A stretch of DNA of 64,000 nucleotides from Desarmillaria ectypa (Eukaryota; Basidiomycota; Agaricomycetes; Agaricales; Physalacriaceae), in contig JAUDYN010000002.1 of NCBI GenBank assembly GCA_030407005.1, positions 3,844,001 through 3,908,000 of the forward strand. The letters are read 5' to 3'. The position numbers and the translations under genes were made by a program. This document shows, one piece after another, positions 23,130 to 37,023 of this stretch (position 1 is the stretch's first letter; each line of letters begins with the position of its first letter). Below the pieces are notes generated by a model. It was not told the DNA's origin. It was given only the letters and a program-made list of their open reading frames with translations, and ran no database searches.

Positions 23130-25436
23130 ATGGCTTCCCCCTTGGACATCAAATCCGTTGACTCTGTTATTCCATCCATCCAAGATAATACTCGGAGAAC
23201 TTTGAAGGTGATGTTATTTTCTCGGTCGCTCTGGTTTATCTCACATCATTGTGACAGTCGAGACACATTCAGTTAATCGGAATCGGCGGTCGGTACCTTC
23301 GTGACTTCGTCAAGCAGTTGGAATGATCGGAGACTAAAACCATTCTCTACAGGTACCATAGGAACAGCTCTTTTCGTCCAGATAGGCTCAGCGCTGCCGC
23401 ATGGCGGTCCCGGGAGTCTCCTCCTGGCATTCGTAGTATGGGCAACTGTCGTCTTAGCCATCAATTCCTGCTTGTGTAAGAATACCCTTTTATACCTTCT
23501 AACACACCTGAACCATCGTCTTACGTCGTAGCCGAGCTCGTCACTTGGGTACCCGTTTCATCTCCTTTCGTATGTTCACATTTCTGAAGACTCTGCTCTG
23601 GATACAAACTTAACCTATTGGTGTAGTCTCAATACGCAGATCAATATGTGGATCCCGCCCTCGGGGTCTGTGTAGGAATCAGTTTTTTCCTCCAGATGGC
23701 TATAAGCGTTCCCTTCGAGATCACAGCCTTCAACTTGATGCTAAGATATTGGACAGACAAGCTCCCTATAGTCGCCGTCATTGTCTTCGTTCTAATAGCC
23801 TACACGTGGGTATCAAATCTTCGTGTACAGCGGTCCCATTCTGAATTTTCTGCTTAGCTTACTGAACATTTTTTCTGTCAAGTACTACGGAGGTAAGTCA
23901 CGCAACTCCAAGAATCTCCTAGCAGCTGAATTTGTGTCGTAGAGGCGGAATACTGGCTAGCTATAGGAAAAGTTATCCTCATCCTCGGTCTATTTATGTT
24001 CACGTTCGTCACTATGGCTGGGGCGAACCCTATCCACGATCGTTACGGCTTTCGCAATTGGGATCGTATGTACCCCGCTAGCAATAGTCATTTCCAGATA
24101 TTGATATTAAGGTACTAGCTTCCAAAGTACCAGTGAGCTAGCACCTCTTGCAAATCGTCAACGTTGGATCTACAGCACTCATCGTCCACAGGGAACCCCG
24201 TTCGCAACTTACGTTCACCCCGGATCGCTCGGGCACTTCCTCGGGTTCCTCCGTTGCCTAACCCAAGCCGTCTTCACAGTAGCCGGTACGCCCCCGGTAA
24301 CCGTCACAATCACCGCCTTCTGAGCTGACTATACTCAGGACCCGAGTTCGTGGCGATGACTTCTGGCGAGGCGGAGAACCCCCGGAAGGTCTTACCCCGC
24401 TCTTTCAACGCTGTGTTCTATCGACTCGGGACGTTCTTCGTCGTTGGTGCTTTCACCGTAGGGACGATTGTGCCCTACACAGACCCAAAGCTGGCTTTAG
24501 TCTCATCTGGGAAACGCACTGGCGCAGCAGCCTCGCCTTATATCATCGCCATGGAGAACTTGGGCATTCGGGGATGGGACCATCTGGTTAATGCACTGAT
24601 ATTACTATCCATATTCTCTGCAGGAAATAGCTATGTTTATTGTGCCAGTCGGACCCTCTACGGCCTTGCACTCAATGGTCATGTCTCTAAAGTTCTTTGT
24701 CGCTGTGCCTCGTCAGGCGTCCCGATTTATTGCGTCTGTATCACGATAATAGTTGCCTTCTTATCCTTCCTCCAGGTTTCGGAAAGAAGTAGTGTAGTCT
24801 TGCAGTGGTAATTGTTCACCGAAAGGATTTTCGTGAATGGCTAAACGTCGATATAGGTTCGCCGATGTTATCACGGTCTGCCAAAGTGTTAACTACGCGA
24901 TAATATCTTTCATTTATATCAGGTTCTACATGGTGAGCGGTCGATAATATATATATATTTTCCAGGCTCATGTCTTGATAACACAGGCTTTGAAGATCCA
25001 AGAAATATCCCGAAACTCGCTTCCTTACCGATCCAAATACCAGCCTTACCTGGCGTGAGTTACTATCTCACACACATATGTATGATTGATACTATAAGAT
25101 GTCCAACAGACTTTATTCATTATTCTGTTCCACCGTAATGACATTTGCAACAGGATTCACAGTATTTCTCCCTGGCCAGTGGAATACAACAACGTTCGTG
25201 TTCTCGTACATACTGGTCATCACTCTACCCATCATTTTCGGAGTTTACAAAGTAATCCGACTCACAAAGGTGCGTAGCCTCAAATATTTCAAGATGTTTT
25301 CTGATGGTGTAAGCAGTGGAGACCACTAGCTACTATTACCTTCTTTGACGAGGAGCGGAAGATCATTGATGATTATGAGAGATCATTCATCCTTCAGAAA
25401 GAAGCTGGGACCGGGACTTTGCCCTACGACTATTAA
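23130..25436 (+). CDS. Amino-acid permease, fungal YAT/APC family
   Basis: This is a plasma-membrane H+-coupled amino-acid importer of the APC superfamily with about 12 transmembrane helices. It is encoded by more than ten exons with 50-65 nt introns. It starts with a short cytosolic tail, then RHIQLIGIGGTIGTALFVQIG, the helix-1 signature of the yeast amino-acid transporter family. The IGIGGTIGT block is split by the intron 23292-23353. Later blocks are NMAISVPFEITAFN-like, the helix-6 block FTVAGPEFVAMTSGEAENPRK with FNAVFYR, GNSYVYCASRTLYGLA in helix 8, and a C-terminal WRPLATITFFDEERK tail ending LPYDY. The substrate range is not predictable. The exon borders in 24800-25300 are the least certain. 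Confidence 0.88.
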
Positions 25437-25919
25437 CCTGAGATTGACTAAAGCAGCTAGGATTCATCTTGAGAGACGCAGATATTTTGCAATATGTTAG
25501 ACTCAGTTTGATGTCACACACAATACAATCTCTGCGACTGCAGCAAAGTCAATGACGATGTATTTATATTGAGGCTAGTTACCTTTTGCTGGCTTTCCAT
25601 GTCCGCACAATAAAGGTGCTATCCTGCGCCCATTTCCATTTACGGAATCATTCCTTTGTTCTTTCGCAGCCTCGTGTTCTTTATCGCAAATCGGCATTAG
25701 CATTTGTTTCTCTTAGGATTGAACAACGGTATCCAAGTTGCATCGCATCAACAAAGTGCACAAATAACCTATTGAACCTGCAGCCTTAGTGTTTCTTCAA
25801 CCCTGCTGAACAGCGACACCACAACCGTGCCCAAATAGCATCGGACTTCACACTTTCAATTCGACCTTACTGACCTTCCTCTCCTGTCTACTGCCACCAT
25901 ACTCCGATCTATTGCGTCG
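25437..25919. other. Intergenic before the cyclin-box gene
   Basis: No gene is seen. One short plus frame (25586-25789) lacks family features. Confidence 0.45.
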
Positions 25920-27985
25920 ATGGCCTCCCATCACCCACAGCATCGCATGTCGGCGCATCTGTACAACAAGCCTAGCTGGCTCCTGGCGCCAGACCCGTCG
26001 ATGCTCCCCGCCCCAGTGTTCGACGGTGCCGGGAGGGTCACTGTCCGAAAGCAGTCGCTCGTCATTCATGCCAACGTCACCATCCCCGTCCCCACTCCTA
26101 CACACATCCTCATCCCCTCCTTCCATTCCTTACCCTCATCTGACTCATGCGTCTTCCCTCCACCTCCAAAATATGCCGAAATGATAGACATGCACGACGA
26201 CCTACCACTTGCCGAAGCAATGAGACGCGCACGCGCGATAGACCCTATAGGCTACGCCGCCGAGGTTATTCAGCCTGAACACCGTCTGCCGCCATCATTC
26301 GATGACATTTGCCGCATGGAGCCCCACCTATCTTGGGAGGAAGTGATGAAACGAGCCGGTAACATCGATCAGACTGCACTTGCGAGAGATATGATTTCAC
26401 AGCAAGGGCCAGAGAGGTCAAAGGTCTCGCCTCCATCGAGTAAAGTCGCTAGTCTCCTGGATCCCCAGTGGACGCACGGCCCAACTGCCAACTTACCAGA
26501 GCCGACGAACAAGTCATATACTCGATCATCGACGAAGGCAGAAGAGGCAGCGACCTCTTTGCCGTTTTTGTCTTCGAACAAAGACAAAAACAGCAAAGAG
26601 CTCCAAGCCTTTGCCACTTTCCTCGCGATCTGGTTGCATGCAACAATCACAAATGAATCTAGAACTCAACCAACTATTGATTCAGCAGGGTGAGCACCGC
26701 GATTACTTGACGTGGACAATATGAACTCACACTAAATGATAGCATCTGGAAAGCTTGGTCAACATTTAGCGAGACCATCATTGTCATCCAAGCAATCATA
26801 GAGGCACTGAAATTGGACTCCATAACGGTGTTCCACGGCTTGGTGTACATTAAGAGACTATTTGGAGGTTGCTATATCCACAAGGAGGAGGCTTACCTCC
26901 AGAACGCTCCCACCATTATCGCACGAGTACTCTTTGTCGGCTGTTTTCTAGGTTTCAAGTATTCTCAAGACATCTATTCGAAGAGGCCCTGGTAGGCATC
27001 AAACATATATTCCACGATGCGCGAGGCTCACACTTCTCTCAGGGCTTTGGCCATGGACATTGACCATCGTACAGTGGAAAAAATCGGCCGCCATGCTTTG
27101 CATGGTCTTGGTTATAGGCTCGATATATCACCCAACGACTGGAAAGCATCCGTCGAAGATTTACACCAGTTTGCGGCGACCTGTTCCTTCCCTAGCGAAA
27201 GCGTCTACACGCGAACGGTCATCAACGGCATCCTCGACAGGCTCGAGGTCAACGCACCTCCCGGTATTCCCCTGAGAGCGAGAGCAGGCATTGGCGGACA
27301 AGGAACCATTCAGCCACCATCATTCACCGACATCTTGGGCATCTTCGTTGGCGCAGCGTATATTCCAACAATTATCCTGAAAGCGGTGGAAGCGCATCCT
27401 GCCGCACCCTGGGATGTACCGAACGACCCCATCGTTGAAAGTAACACGAGGCAGATTGGGCAACGAATAGGTCCTGATGAGCATTTGCTCAGTGCGTCAG
27501 CGAAGCATCCTACGATTTGGAATGGACGTAACACTGCTAGTGGTAGGATGGTGATCGGACAGCGCGTGGCGCTGGATACGCAATTCCTTAGCATGCAGGA
27601 GGCCTCAACGTGGGATAAGCAGACCTTTTGGCCTAGTAATGATATGCAACGTATACAACCTGACGCGGATTTACTCGGTGTGCAGGAGGATACACAGAAT
27701 GACCTTACGGTCAGGCGTAGTGCGGTGATGATGATCGGACAACGTATAAGACCTGACGCACAGTTCCTCGAGACGCAAAAGCACCCTTCTGTGTCTTGGA
27801 GTGCTGGGGATCACCGCATGATCTTGCAATCCGATAAGAGGATTTTCGGACGACGCACAGTGGCTGGAGGTCTAATCTCTAGGGGAGCCGACGAGACTAG
27901 CATCTGGGCTCCACAATGGGCTTTCGGATCGGAATACCCAAACGACAGATGGTCTACGCGGCCAGGAAATCATATCGCCTTCTAG
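25920..27985 (+). CDS. Cyclin-box-like protein with C-terminal degenerate repeats
   Basis: The exons are 25920-26689, 26743-26991 and 27043-27985 (653 residues). Residues about 1-255 are Pro/Ser-rich and probably disordered. Residues about 258-410 look like a fungal cyclin fold of the Pho80/Pcl kind: SITVFHGLVYIKRL, then ARVLFVGCFLGFKYSQDIYS, then HRTVEKIGRHALHGLGYRLD followed by ISPNDW. This is the helix 1, 2, 3 order of a cyclin box, and the last part is the IG..EL..L.Y.L.VS..DW pattern. The C-terminal 190 residues carry four related units (IGQRI-PDAQFL-W, nt 27455-27800) about 29-33 residues apart. No destruction box is obvious. It is likely a regulatory partner of a cyclin-dependent kinase, but divergent. 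The cyclin call is inference from pattern. Confidence 0.6.
27455..27800 (+). repeat. Four degenerate 29-33 codon repeats within the cyclin-box-like gene
   Basis: The unit core is I-G-Q-R-I/V-x-x-D-x-x-x-L followed by a Trp some 10-15 residues later. The Gln codons of the four units lie at 27461, 27560, 27647 and 27740. The third unit has lost the Ile-Gly. Confidence 0.6.
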
Positions 27986-28503
27986 GATATCGTGACTACG
28001 GACCTCTCGTCAGCGAACAAGGCTCGGGTTGAAAATTGAAAGACATACTATTGGCTGTAATGCTGTTCACATCCACAAGGGGGCTCTAGAAAGGCTTGAT
28101 AGTACTTCAATTGTCTGCCATTCTTGCCATATCATTTGCTCATCATCGATATCAGACGATACTGTTCGTCGACCATTCCACCACCAACAGTTAGCACATC
28201 TTACAGAGACCAAAAGGCATACATCCTTATCACGCTATCAATTATCATAAAGTTTGAAAGCATCGATATCGCGAAAACCGACGCTTACCTTCCTGAAATC
28301 TCCATCATTATTGTCCCCTACTCGTCTTGTAGTGTAAGATATTGAAAACAGAGTGGATAAGTTTGTAAAGCCTGCATGAGTGAGAGCTAGCCAGTGAAAC
28401 GGAGAGAAGAGCGACCTCGACAGACCTCGACGACAACGAGATCGATGATGGGAGACAAGAAAGTGACCAAATCCGGCAGGTCTTCAGCCTCTACTTTACC
28501 ACG
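27986..28503. other. Intergenic, no gene seen
   Basis: This is the 3' region of the cyclin-box gene and the promoter of the next small gene. Only short chance frames are present. Confidence 0.45.
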
Positions 28504-28944
28504 ATGAACTCACCGCCAGAACCAAGCTCGCCGACATTGTCAACGCCTTCCACCGTTTCTCCTTCTCCAGAAGACGTCAATTTCAACCCCAATGCTCAGT
28601 CTAGCACTACTTCGAATCTCCTAAACATGGTGACCTCAACGCTGAGTCCCAGTTCTTCAAAGCGGCGCCTTCCTGGTAGTGGTTCGTTCAGTAGTGGATC
28701 CAGCCGGGACACGAAGTCTAGGAAACGCGAAGGTGCACAGAGATTGATGGTTGGGGGCTCAGCGGCATGGGATTCAAAAGAGTCGTCCAAGAAGGAGGAC
28801 ATGACTGACGTCCAGACCGTAGAAATGCTGCGAAAGGGTATACCACATTTTCAATATTGTCCTGATGTGCACTAGTACTGATCGCCAATATTTTTGGAAT
28901 TGACAGAAATTGGAGATCCATTTGATACCCCCCTTCCGAAATAA
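28504..28944 (+). CDS. Small Ser/Pro-rich protein of unknown function
   Basis: The exons are 28504-28837 and 28907-28944 (123 residues). The N-terminal half is a low-complexity Pro/Ser/Thr stretch. The middle is basic (SSKRRLPGSGSF, SRDTKSRKREGAQRL). The C-terminal half forms a charged segment DVQTVEMLRKEIGDPFDTPL split by the intron. The intron junction restores a sensible C-terminus directly before a stop. There is no membrane segment or signal peptide. I do not recognise the family. It is probably nuclear or a short regulatory protein. Confidence 0.55.
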
Positions 28945-30870
28945 ATACAGACTTGTCTCCGTCACCATCAGGTTCGTTGACCGGTACCTACGAACTACTC
29001 CTTTACTAACACGGGGTCAGTGTCTTCGTCGTTTTTCGTTTCTGTATAATATATTTGTACCGCAATATAGTATTCGGAGCAGTAAGTCGTCCTCAGAGGC
29101 ACTTACTACACGCCGACCGCTATCAGGTAACAGTGGCTGCCGGACAACATGCACTTCACCAGATGCCGATCCATTGATCTCAGACGTTCTGCTACTCAAT
29201 TGACAAACCTGCCTGTAAGGCATGATATCTACGAGCTATCAGAGGAGGCGACAACATTACCGACTCGGGAGTATCTTCATGGGCCCACACCGGCAGGTAT
29301 CATACCAGAAACCTAATATGCAGTGGGATAGATCTTGCACAGCTACTATTGAAGGAACATCGCATACTGCATCGACATCATGATTGATTCCTCAATGGCC
29401 AAGGCTTCCATGTTGGTGCAGTAAAGTAGTGCAACGAAAGGTAGGGCTGATTGCTCGTTGGGGAAAGTATCACTAATTTTGACTCACTAATCGAGGTCGG
29501 GCCGAACCACCAAAACATCGTCAAGTTCTTGCTGCCTCATTCCAATCTATGTCTACACTCGAACGTTTCATTCAATGGGGTTGCCGCAGCGCGTTTGTCA
29601 GTGTGTTCTCGTTTGTTTTGTACTCATTGTTGACACTGTTTGTCCCGACGAAACTCTAGCATATCAACTTTCTCTCCAATACGCCATCATTATCCGGCCG
29701 ATGGGCCAGAACCTAGCTATTTGTGATGAGTCCATTCACACCTATCCCCGCGCTTTCAAGCAGACCGCCAACATAAGTACATTAATAGAAAGAACCAGAT
29801 TCATGTTCCTTAATGTTCTGAGCGCCTGCATTTACAGCTACAGAACTCGGTCTCGCACTCTTCGTTACTAATCTAATCACGACAATTCGATCTTGGAACC
29901 TCATTCTCACCGTAAAACCTGGCAAATCGTACAACCAACTTACCTCACGCGTTCGTGAGAAAGCTTCCTTGCAGAGAGCGAACAACTTTAGTTGCAGACA
30001 ACCCTCCATTTAGGAAGAATACGAACTGACATTCAAGCCATCGAACGGGACCCTCCCAAAGATCTTCGTCGTTCATAAGTTCACAAGCTCTTTCGGTTCA
30101 ATTTACAGGTGGTAGTCATACCCAGTGTCAGATCCAATACACTCTCAATCGATAAATGGTTTTCCCGTCACCTCGAGGAGAGCCATTGATCGTCCCGATA
30201 ACATCCGGAGGAGCGGGCGAGAATGAAAGCACCGACAGGTACAATTCAAATGCTGTTTCTGTAGGAAACTCAGGACATCTTAATACGCAGTAATTTTGTG
30301 TAAGGTTCCTGCATCTATCACCTTCCCGTTTTCTGTGGTCTTCTTGTTCAAGTTGCTTTGCTACTAGCAAGGAGGGAGAGCGCAGTTGGCTGCAGATCAT
30401 TCCACTAACCACAGAAGTGCTCTCGTTCTCAGGTGCACCGTAACTGTCGGGGGAAGAATCATTCTTTCAGCAATGTTTCTGCATTATTATTGAAGCTGAT
30501 TAGCGGCTTCATGTCAGGTCCGGCATCATCGAACAGACTTATTGATTCATTGCGCTTCTGAGTCACACATCCTTTCTTCCAAGCTAGTAATATAGCTAGC
30601 AGTCAGATACGGTCTTCAAAAGGCCCAAGCCGCCTGTTAGGATACACTAAATCTCAGTCTTCACTCATAATGGTGGTAAAAGACTCAGGTGCGAAGCAGA
30701 AGAAAACGGCGGAAAAACATACTGTAATGATTGCGCGGATGAATGAACTAAGTGTTGTAACTATTGCAGTGGGAGGCTTGCTGAGTAGAGAATACTAAAT
30801 TGTTAGCTACTAGAGCTCGAGATGAGCTCCTTAAATACTACAGAATGTATCTAGAATGTTCTACTAAAGT
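28945..30870. other. Gene-poor stretch
   Basis: This is about 1.9 kb without a supportable gene. Short frames at 29575-29871 (+), 29782-30009 (-) and 30128-30412 (-) have no splice continuity or domain features. No inverted or direct repeats caught my eye. Confidence 0.45.
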
Positions 30871-30877
30871 ACCTAAT

Positions 30878-31699
30878 TATATCCTAGTATCGTGCCAAAT
30901 TGATGGTACCGAAGGTTCGGGAATCTTCTGGCACATGCTTGAAGTTGCAAATCCCAACACTAAGTAGACAAAATGAAAAGCTTAACCGACTTTCCCGAGC
31001 TAGGGGGCGTTGACTGGACCTTTAACACCGCCGAGGCGACTTACTTGACAAGAAGAACGACGAAGTCCTCTGGTAGAGACATGGCTCTGTTCTATTCTTG
31101 AATAGCTTGTGGGTCTCCTCTATGCTCCTCATGATTTCTTGGAGCGCCCACACAGATGGCATCTGAGAATAAACGACGAAGCAAAATAGAAAGAAGATCA
31201 GGACGATGATGAACAAGGGACTAGAAATAGTGAATTGAAACGCTGCGAGTCCTAGTTCAGTGTCACCTAGCTTGAAGCTAGTCATTCACCGCGCATGCAA
31301 GGGGACCCGGGAGGAGAAGGAAATACTGACGATGTCGCCTCCAGTATATATACATGCGCAAGCATGAGAAAAGCAATGTCAGTATGCTCTGAAGCAACTG
31401 TTGTACTGCCCTCAGACAAGGTCGATTGATCTGTTAACAATGTTTGTCCTACTAAGTATATCTGAGTAATAACGATCTACAAGCCCTTGATAGTTTTGAG
31501 CGCGGAAGAAAACATTTACAATGCCATAGACGCTCGGAGTATGGATTAACAATCCTATTACAGTGTACGGTAACTTGGACCTTATGCCACAAAGACCAAA
31601 GTGCCCAGAGGCCGGAAGATCATTGTAAGCCATCAATCCGAGAGGCGGAGAAGATAAAAATTTTGCCGTAGTGCTATGTTCACATTCCAGTCGTCTCAA
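30878..31699 (-). CDS. Candidate small membrane protein, exon structure uncertain
   Basis: Two minus-strand pieces look coding. The upstream piece (31699-31460) contains LPYTVIGLLIHTPSVYGIVN and NYQGLVDRYYSDIL. The next (31285-31034) contains KLGDTELGLAAFQFTISS, then a strong transmembrane helix (FIIVLIFFLFCFVVY) and an amphipathic segment SVWALQEIMRSIEETHKLF, and ends at a good GTAAGT donor. A possible last exon follows an acceptor near 30973 and stops near 30878. I could not connect the two pieces in phase with confidence, and they may be two genes. The family is unknown. Confidence 0.3.
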
Positions 31700-32002
31700 G
31701 AAGCCAGCAAGTGCGACTGCCGTGTCCTAGCTGCATCCACAGCACTAGTCCACAGTCTCGAGTCTCGATGATAGTTATACATGTATATGTATAGCTCGAG
31801 GCAGATAGTCAATTAGCTATGAGTGTGGTGGTATTATGGCGCATATCTCAAGTCATTATCGGTCCTGTTGCTCGTTCTTGGTGAAAGTTGTGAACTTATA
31901 ATTCCTATATAGGCTGGCAGGCCGAAGGTTTTTTCAAAAAATTTCGGCCACTTGATTAATTGCCAGTCACACGTGCTTACCCGTCACTTGTCTTCACCCG
32001 TC
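31700..32002. other. Intergenic, promoter of the cupin gene
   Basis: No coding sequence is seen. TATA-like runs occur around 31770-31790 and 31905-31915. Confidence 0.4.
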
Positions 32003-33241
32003 ATGTCTACCTCACCCGAGCCTTCGCCCCCCACGTCGGTATCGGACTTTGTCGACGTTAGTGGCTCAGAAAATGGGTCGGATACCGTAGTCTCCACTGT
32101 TGTCGAAGGAACAGCTTCCCCGGGTACGACTATAGTTGTGAACGACTACGAGCACAACACCGTATGCAAAGCAGAGAGAGAGCCAAGTGAAACAATTGAG
32201 GATGATACCAGGTCACTCAAGAGTTCGTCGCCCTCTGTTTGTGATAGCGACATTACTATCACTCCTCAAGATGTTTCAGGCTCTTCCCAACGTCTCGATT
32301 CCAGTAGCTCTCATAGCTCAAGGAGGAAGAAAAATGCACGGAAAGGCATCAAGCCATCTGTATATGACCACCCTCAAGAGGAAGGGGTATCCTTTGCCTC
32401 GGATGTTATTGTCTTCGGTGGCAAGAATGAAGCAAAACGACGTGAGTCCATGACTTATTTTCAATCGCTGTCGTCTCATCAATCACTTTCCAAGGTGTCG
32501 TGTTTCCCGCCGAGATGATCGACATGTCGTTGAACAAATCCATTGACGGAGGCTTCTCCTTCCAAAAAACGTTTGGTGAGGGAGACTTCATCGCTGCTGG
32601 ACATCTTCAAGTTTCCAGCCAGAAGCCCGTGAAGAGCGCCAAGGACAACGCTTATGTACGTCCTATCTCCATCTATTTCTGCCGCTCTCAATTGAAAGTA
32701 TCTAGATATTCTATGTTATTGAAGGTGTTGTTAATGTCAGAATACACCAGACATACCACACCGTGAGTGCTGGCGGGATGTTCATGGTGCCTCGAGGTAA
32801 GCCTCCTTACTTTACTCTATCGAGCAGATATAACTCGTCATATTAGGAAACACGTACTCCATCGAAAATGTGTCCGACAAACCATCAAAGCTGGCCTTCA
32901 CCCAGGCGCGCGAGTCAGCCGTAGCATCTGACGGCGAGGATCCAATGAGGCTGGATCGTAGATCTCGCCTCCCACATGAATTGGCCACATCGAAGGCTTT
33001 CATACTGCTGGGGTGGCTCTTCGAGCGCTTTTTGAAACGGTTCGCAGTCTATCGAAAGCTGTTGTTGATATGGTCGAAGCGAGCGCGTTTCACGTTCCAC
33101 CAACATATGCACGGGGGAAGAGCCTATGCACTCTTCTTCATCCTCGGGGTTTTGCTGCGGAGCATGCCTTTCCCTGGGAAGTCGAGTTTAACCCCACCGC
33201 GCGTTAATATCCAATTTATACGCGACTCACCACGTTCATAG
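32003..33241 (+). CDS. CENP-C/Mif2-type cupin protein, short form
   Basis: The exons are 32003-32441, 32495-32655, 32706-32796 and 32847-33241 (361 residues). The first 145 residues are low-complexity Ser/Thr/Asp. Next comes VVFPAEMIDMSLNKSIDGGF followed by FQKTFGEGDFIAAGHLQ. Then comes the C-terminal cupin fold of centromere protein C: FYVIEGVVNVRIHQT, TVSAGGMFMVPRGNTYSIEN and KLAFTQARE. This cupin is the dimerisation domain of the kinetochore scaffold Mif2/Cnp3/CENP-C. The usual N-terminal Mif2 region and the nucleosome-binding CENP-C motif are not visible, so it may be a shortened paralogue, or upstream exons may be missing. The C-terminal tail after QARE is uncertain. Another frame ending at 33207 (VEFNPTAR) also reads well, so an unseen intron or shift is possible there. 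Confidence 0.7.
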
Positions 33242-33846
33242 TAATATGCAACTGTGGGAGGATGATTGTGCTGTATTCGTGACTGCTATTTAGCCCTTAG
33301 ATTGACTGTATTTTTGTACTATACCTGTATCTACTTATCCTTCAAGAAAACATATGGTTTACCACTGATACTTGTGAGTTGGTCTGGAAACAAATTACAT
33401 AAAAGAAAAAAGAAAAGAGAAGATGGGAAAGGTTGACAAGACATCAGCGTAGTATAAAATGATTTTTGTGTCGTTAGCCTGACGCACAGCCACTATCGGG
33501 CGGCAGACCTGCCGGGCGCAGTAGCGGAATCATTTGCCACACGAGCTGCATCAGGTTTCTGGCTCTCAAATTTTATCCCTGACATATTTATGTGAATAAA
33601 ATACGTCACAAAATTTTCGGGCCTTCTGGGTAGCGAGTTATTTTTTCAATCTTTTACGAATGGTAGCGCCAGATGTATACGCGGACCGTCGGCCGAGCTT
33701 GGAAATACAATTTCGGCTGTTCTCGGCTATCAATTTCATTTTCTCCTTCCTGCCCTTTATCCCGTACTTTCATCGTCTATCCTTATTCTGTATTATTTCC
33801 GTCGATAATCTCTACCGTCGGCTAGCTCTCGCTCCAGCAACACGAC
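33242..33846. other. Intergenic before adenylosuccinate synthetase
   Basis: No gene is seen. The region just before the ATG is pyrimidine-rich, as in many fungal core promoters. Confidence 0.45.
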
Positions 33847-35504
<1,658 letters not shown>

Positions 35505-35608
35505 ATGTACAATGCGTGTATAGACGGTAAGGGTAAAGAGATATTGCTACATCTCGTAATACATATCAAATCAAGGCTACCGTCGCAATTAAAGAATAAA
35601 GGCAAAAT

Positions 35609-36827
35609 TCATAACTGAAAAGCATCATAATCCACTTGATCAACAACCTGCACCGTAAATAGTGAATCTCGACTCCGAAGATATGTGCAGCTATCCTCAA
35701 TAACCATCTTCGGATGAAGAATGGACCCTTCAGGATGACCAGAGATACCATCAACGACCACGCGAAACAACTTCAAAGCGGACATGCGTGGATGTGATAA
35801 CAGTCTATCCAATGCTGCCCATGCCATTACATCTGCCCCGATGAGATGATCTCCGTGTTTCTGATACACCGTATAGATTATAGTTATATACTGGACAGAC
35901 GATATCCGCCCGGGATCCAACGAAAGGCAAGAAGCGAGCCAACGTAACGGAGAAACGTGCGTATAATGCTGCAGGCCGATCATATTCAACGCGATCGTAC
36001 GAAGATGCAACAGCGGGACAGGGTCAGGCAGAGACTGACCTATATAAGATGCTGTCAGCATCAACAAAAGCAGAAGAGTTCAGGGAGAAAGAGAACATAC
36101 CATATTGGAGGTTACGAAGACGCAAAACGCGAAGCGAAGGGAGCGAAAGCAGCGTTTGAAAATGAGGAGCAGCGTCCCCTTCGGGACACCCTATGGTAGA
36201 TAATGTATGCAGTCCTGTCAAAGCACCCAATTCCCCCTCGGCAATGACTTTAAGTATCCGATGATCAACATCGTCTAGCTTGATCTTCAAAGTCTCCATT
36301 GTGCAGGACCTCTCAGGGACTGCGAAATCTGCATCGGTGGTCGCGAGAACGTGAACGTTGGACATTTCCAGGTTCAAATTCCCGGGGAAACATCGATTCA
36401 TCAACGTACAAAAAACTGAGACGTTGAAAAACGTTGTGAATGATAGCACCACAGATTTAATAGAGATATTCGATAGCACGTCTGCGACCTTTGGAAGACT
36501 GGATACATGCGAATGGCGGAGCTCGATTGTTCCCAGATCAACCAGGGACTTCAAGATCTCCATCGCGTGGCGATCCTCGAAGAAAGCATTGTCGAAGATG
36601 GTGAGGTCTTTGACATAACCTGGAATATGAGGTGATGAAAGGGTCAACTGATGGAATTTGGCACTGAGAGGCCCCCCAGCGAGATCTATGTGTCGAAAAA
36701 GATGCGGACGCGTCTGAAAGGAAAACGAACGGCTGACAAGAGAGCAGGACATCAGAGACAAGTAATCATCTTGCAACTCGTCGATGATTGTATCGATAAG
36801 CTCTTGTGGTGCTGAAAATTGGGACAT
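35609..36827 (-). CDS. F-box-like protein, basidiomycete expansion family
   Basis: The exons are 36827-36101 and 36039-35609 (385 residues). The N-terminus is an F-box-like helix set (SAPQELIDTIIDELQDD, then LMSCSLVSRSFSFQTRPHLF). About 300 residues of irregular leucine-rich sequence follow. This is the architecture of large Agaricomycete families that act as substrate adaptors of SCF ubiquitin ligases. The start at 36827 begins right before the F-box; an upstream in-frame codon exists but runs into the divergent promoter. The C-terminal block (HLIGADVMAWAALDRLLSHP) is clearly related to the truncated gene at 40471-40950. The substrate is unknown. It is divergently transcribed from the amidase at 37024 across only 196 nt. 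Confidence 0.75.
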
Positions 36828-37023
36828 AACTGGACGTATTTCAAGATTCCGGGGAATATATGAAGAAAATGGATACTTACCTGGGATATTTTTACGTGTG
36901 ATTTCCCTCACGGGTCCCGGTCATGGCTTGGAGGCAAGTCGCGATGTCCGGATCGGGCCGTGGCCGACGACGCGTTGGCCACGTGCTTCCCTAAACATTG
37001 CTCTAATGCAAGCTGTTACACTC

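Noticed and set aside
30128..30412. A minus-strand frame with a plausible-looking stretch (VIGTINGSPRGDGKTIY).
   Set aside because: It lacks neighbours, splice sites and a known family, and the region looks otherwise non-coding. A transposon remnant was considered, but no conserved motif supports it.
36024..36911. Start of the first F-box gene at 36911 instead of 36827.
   Set aside because: The extension would run far into the short divergent promoter shared with the amidase, and the F-box begins directly after the Met at 36827.
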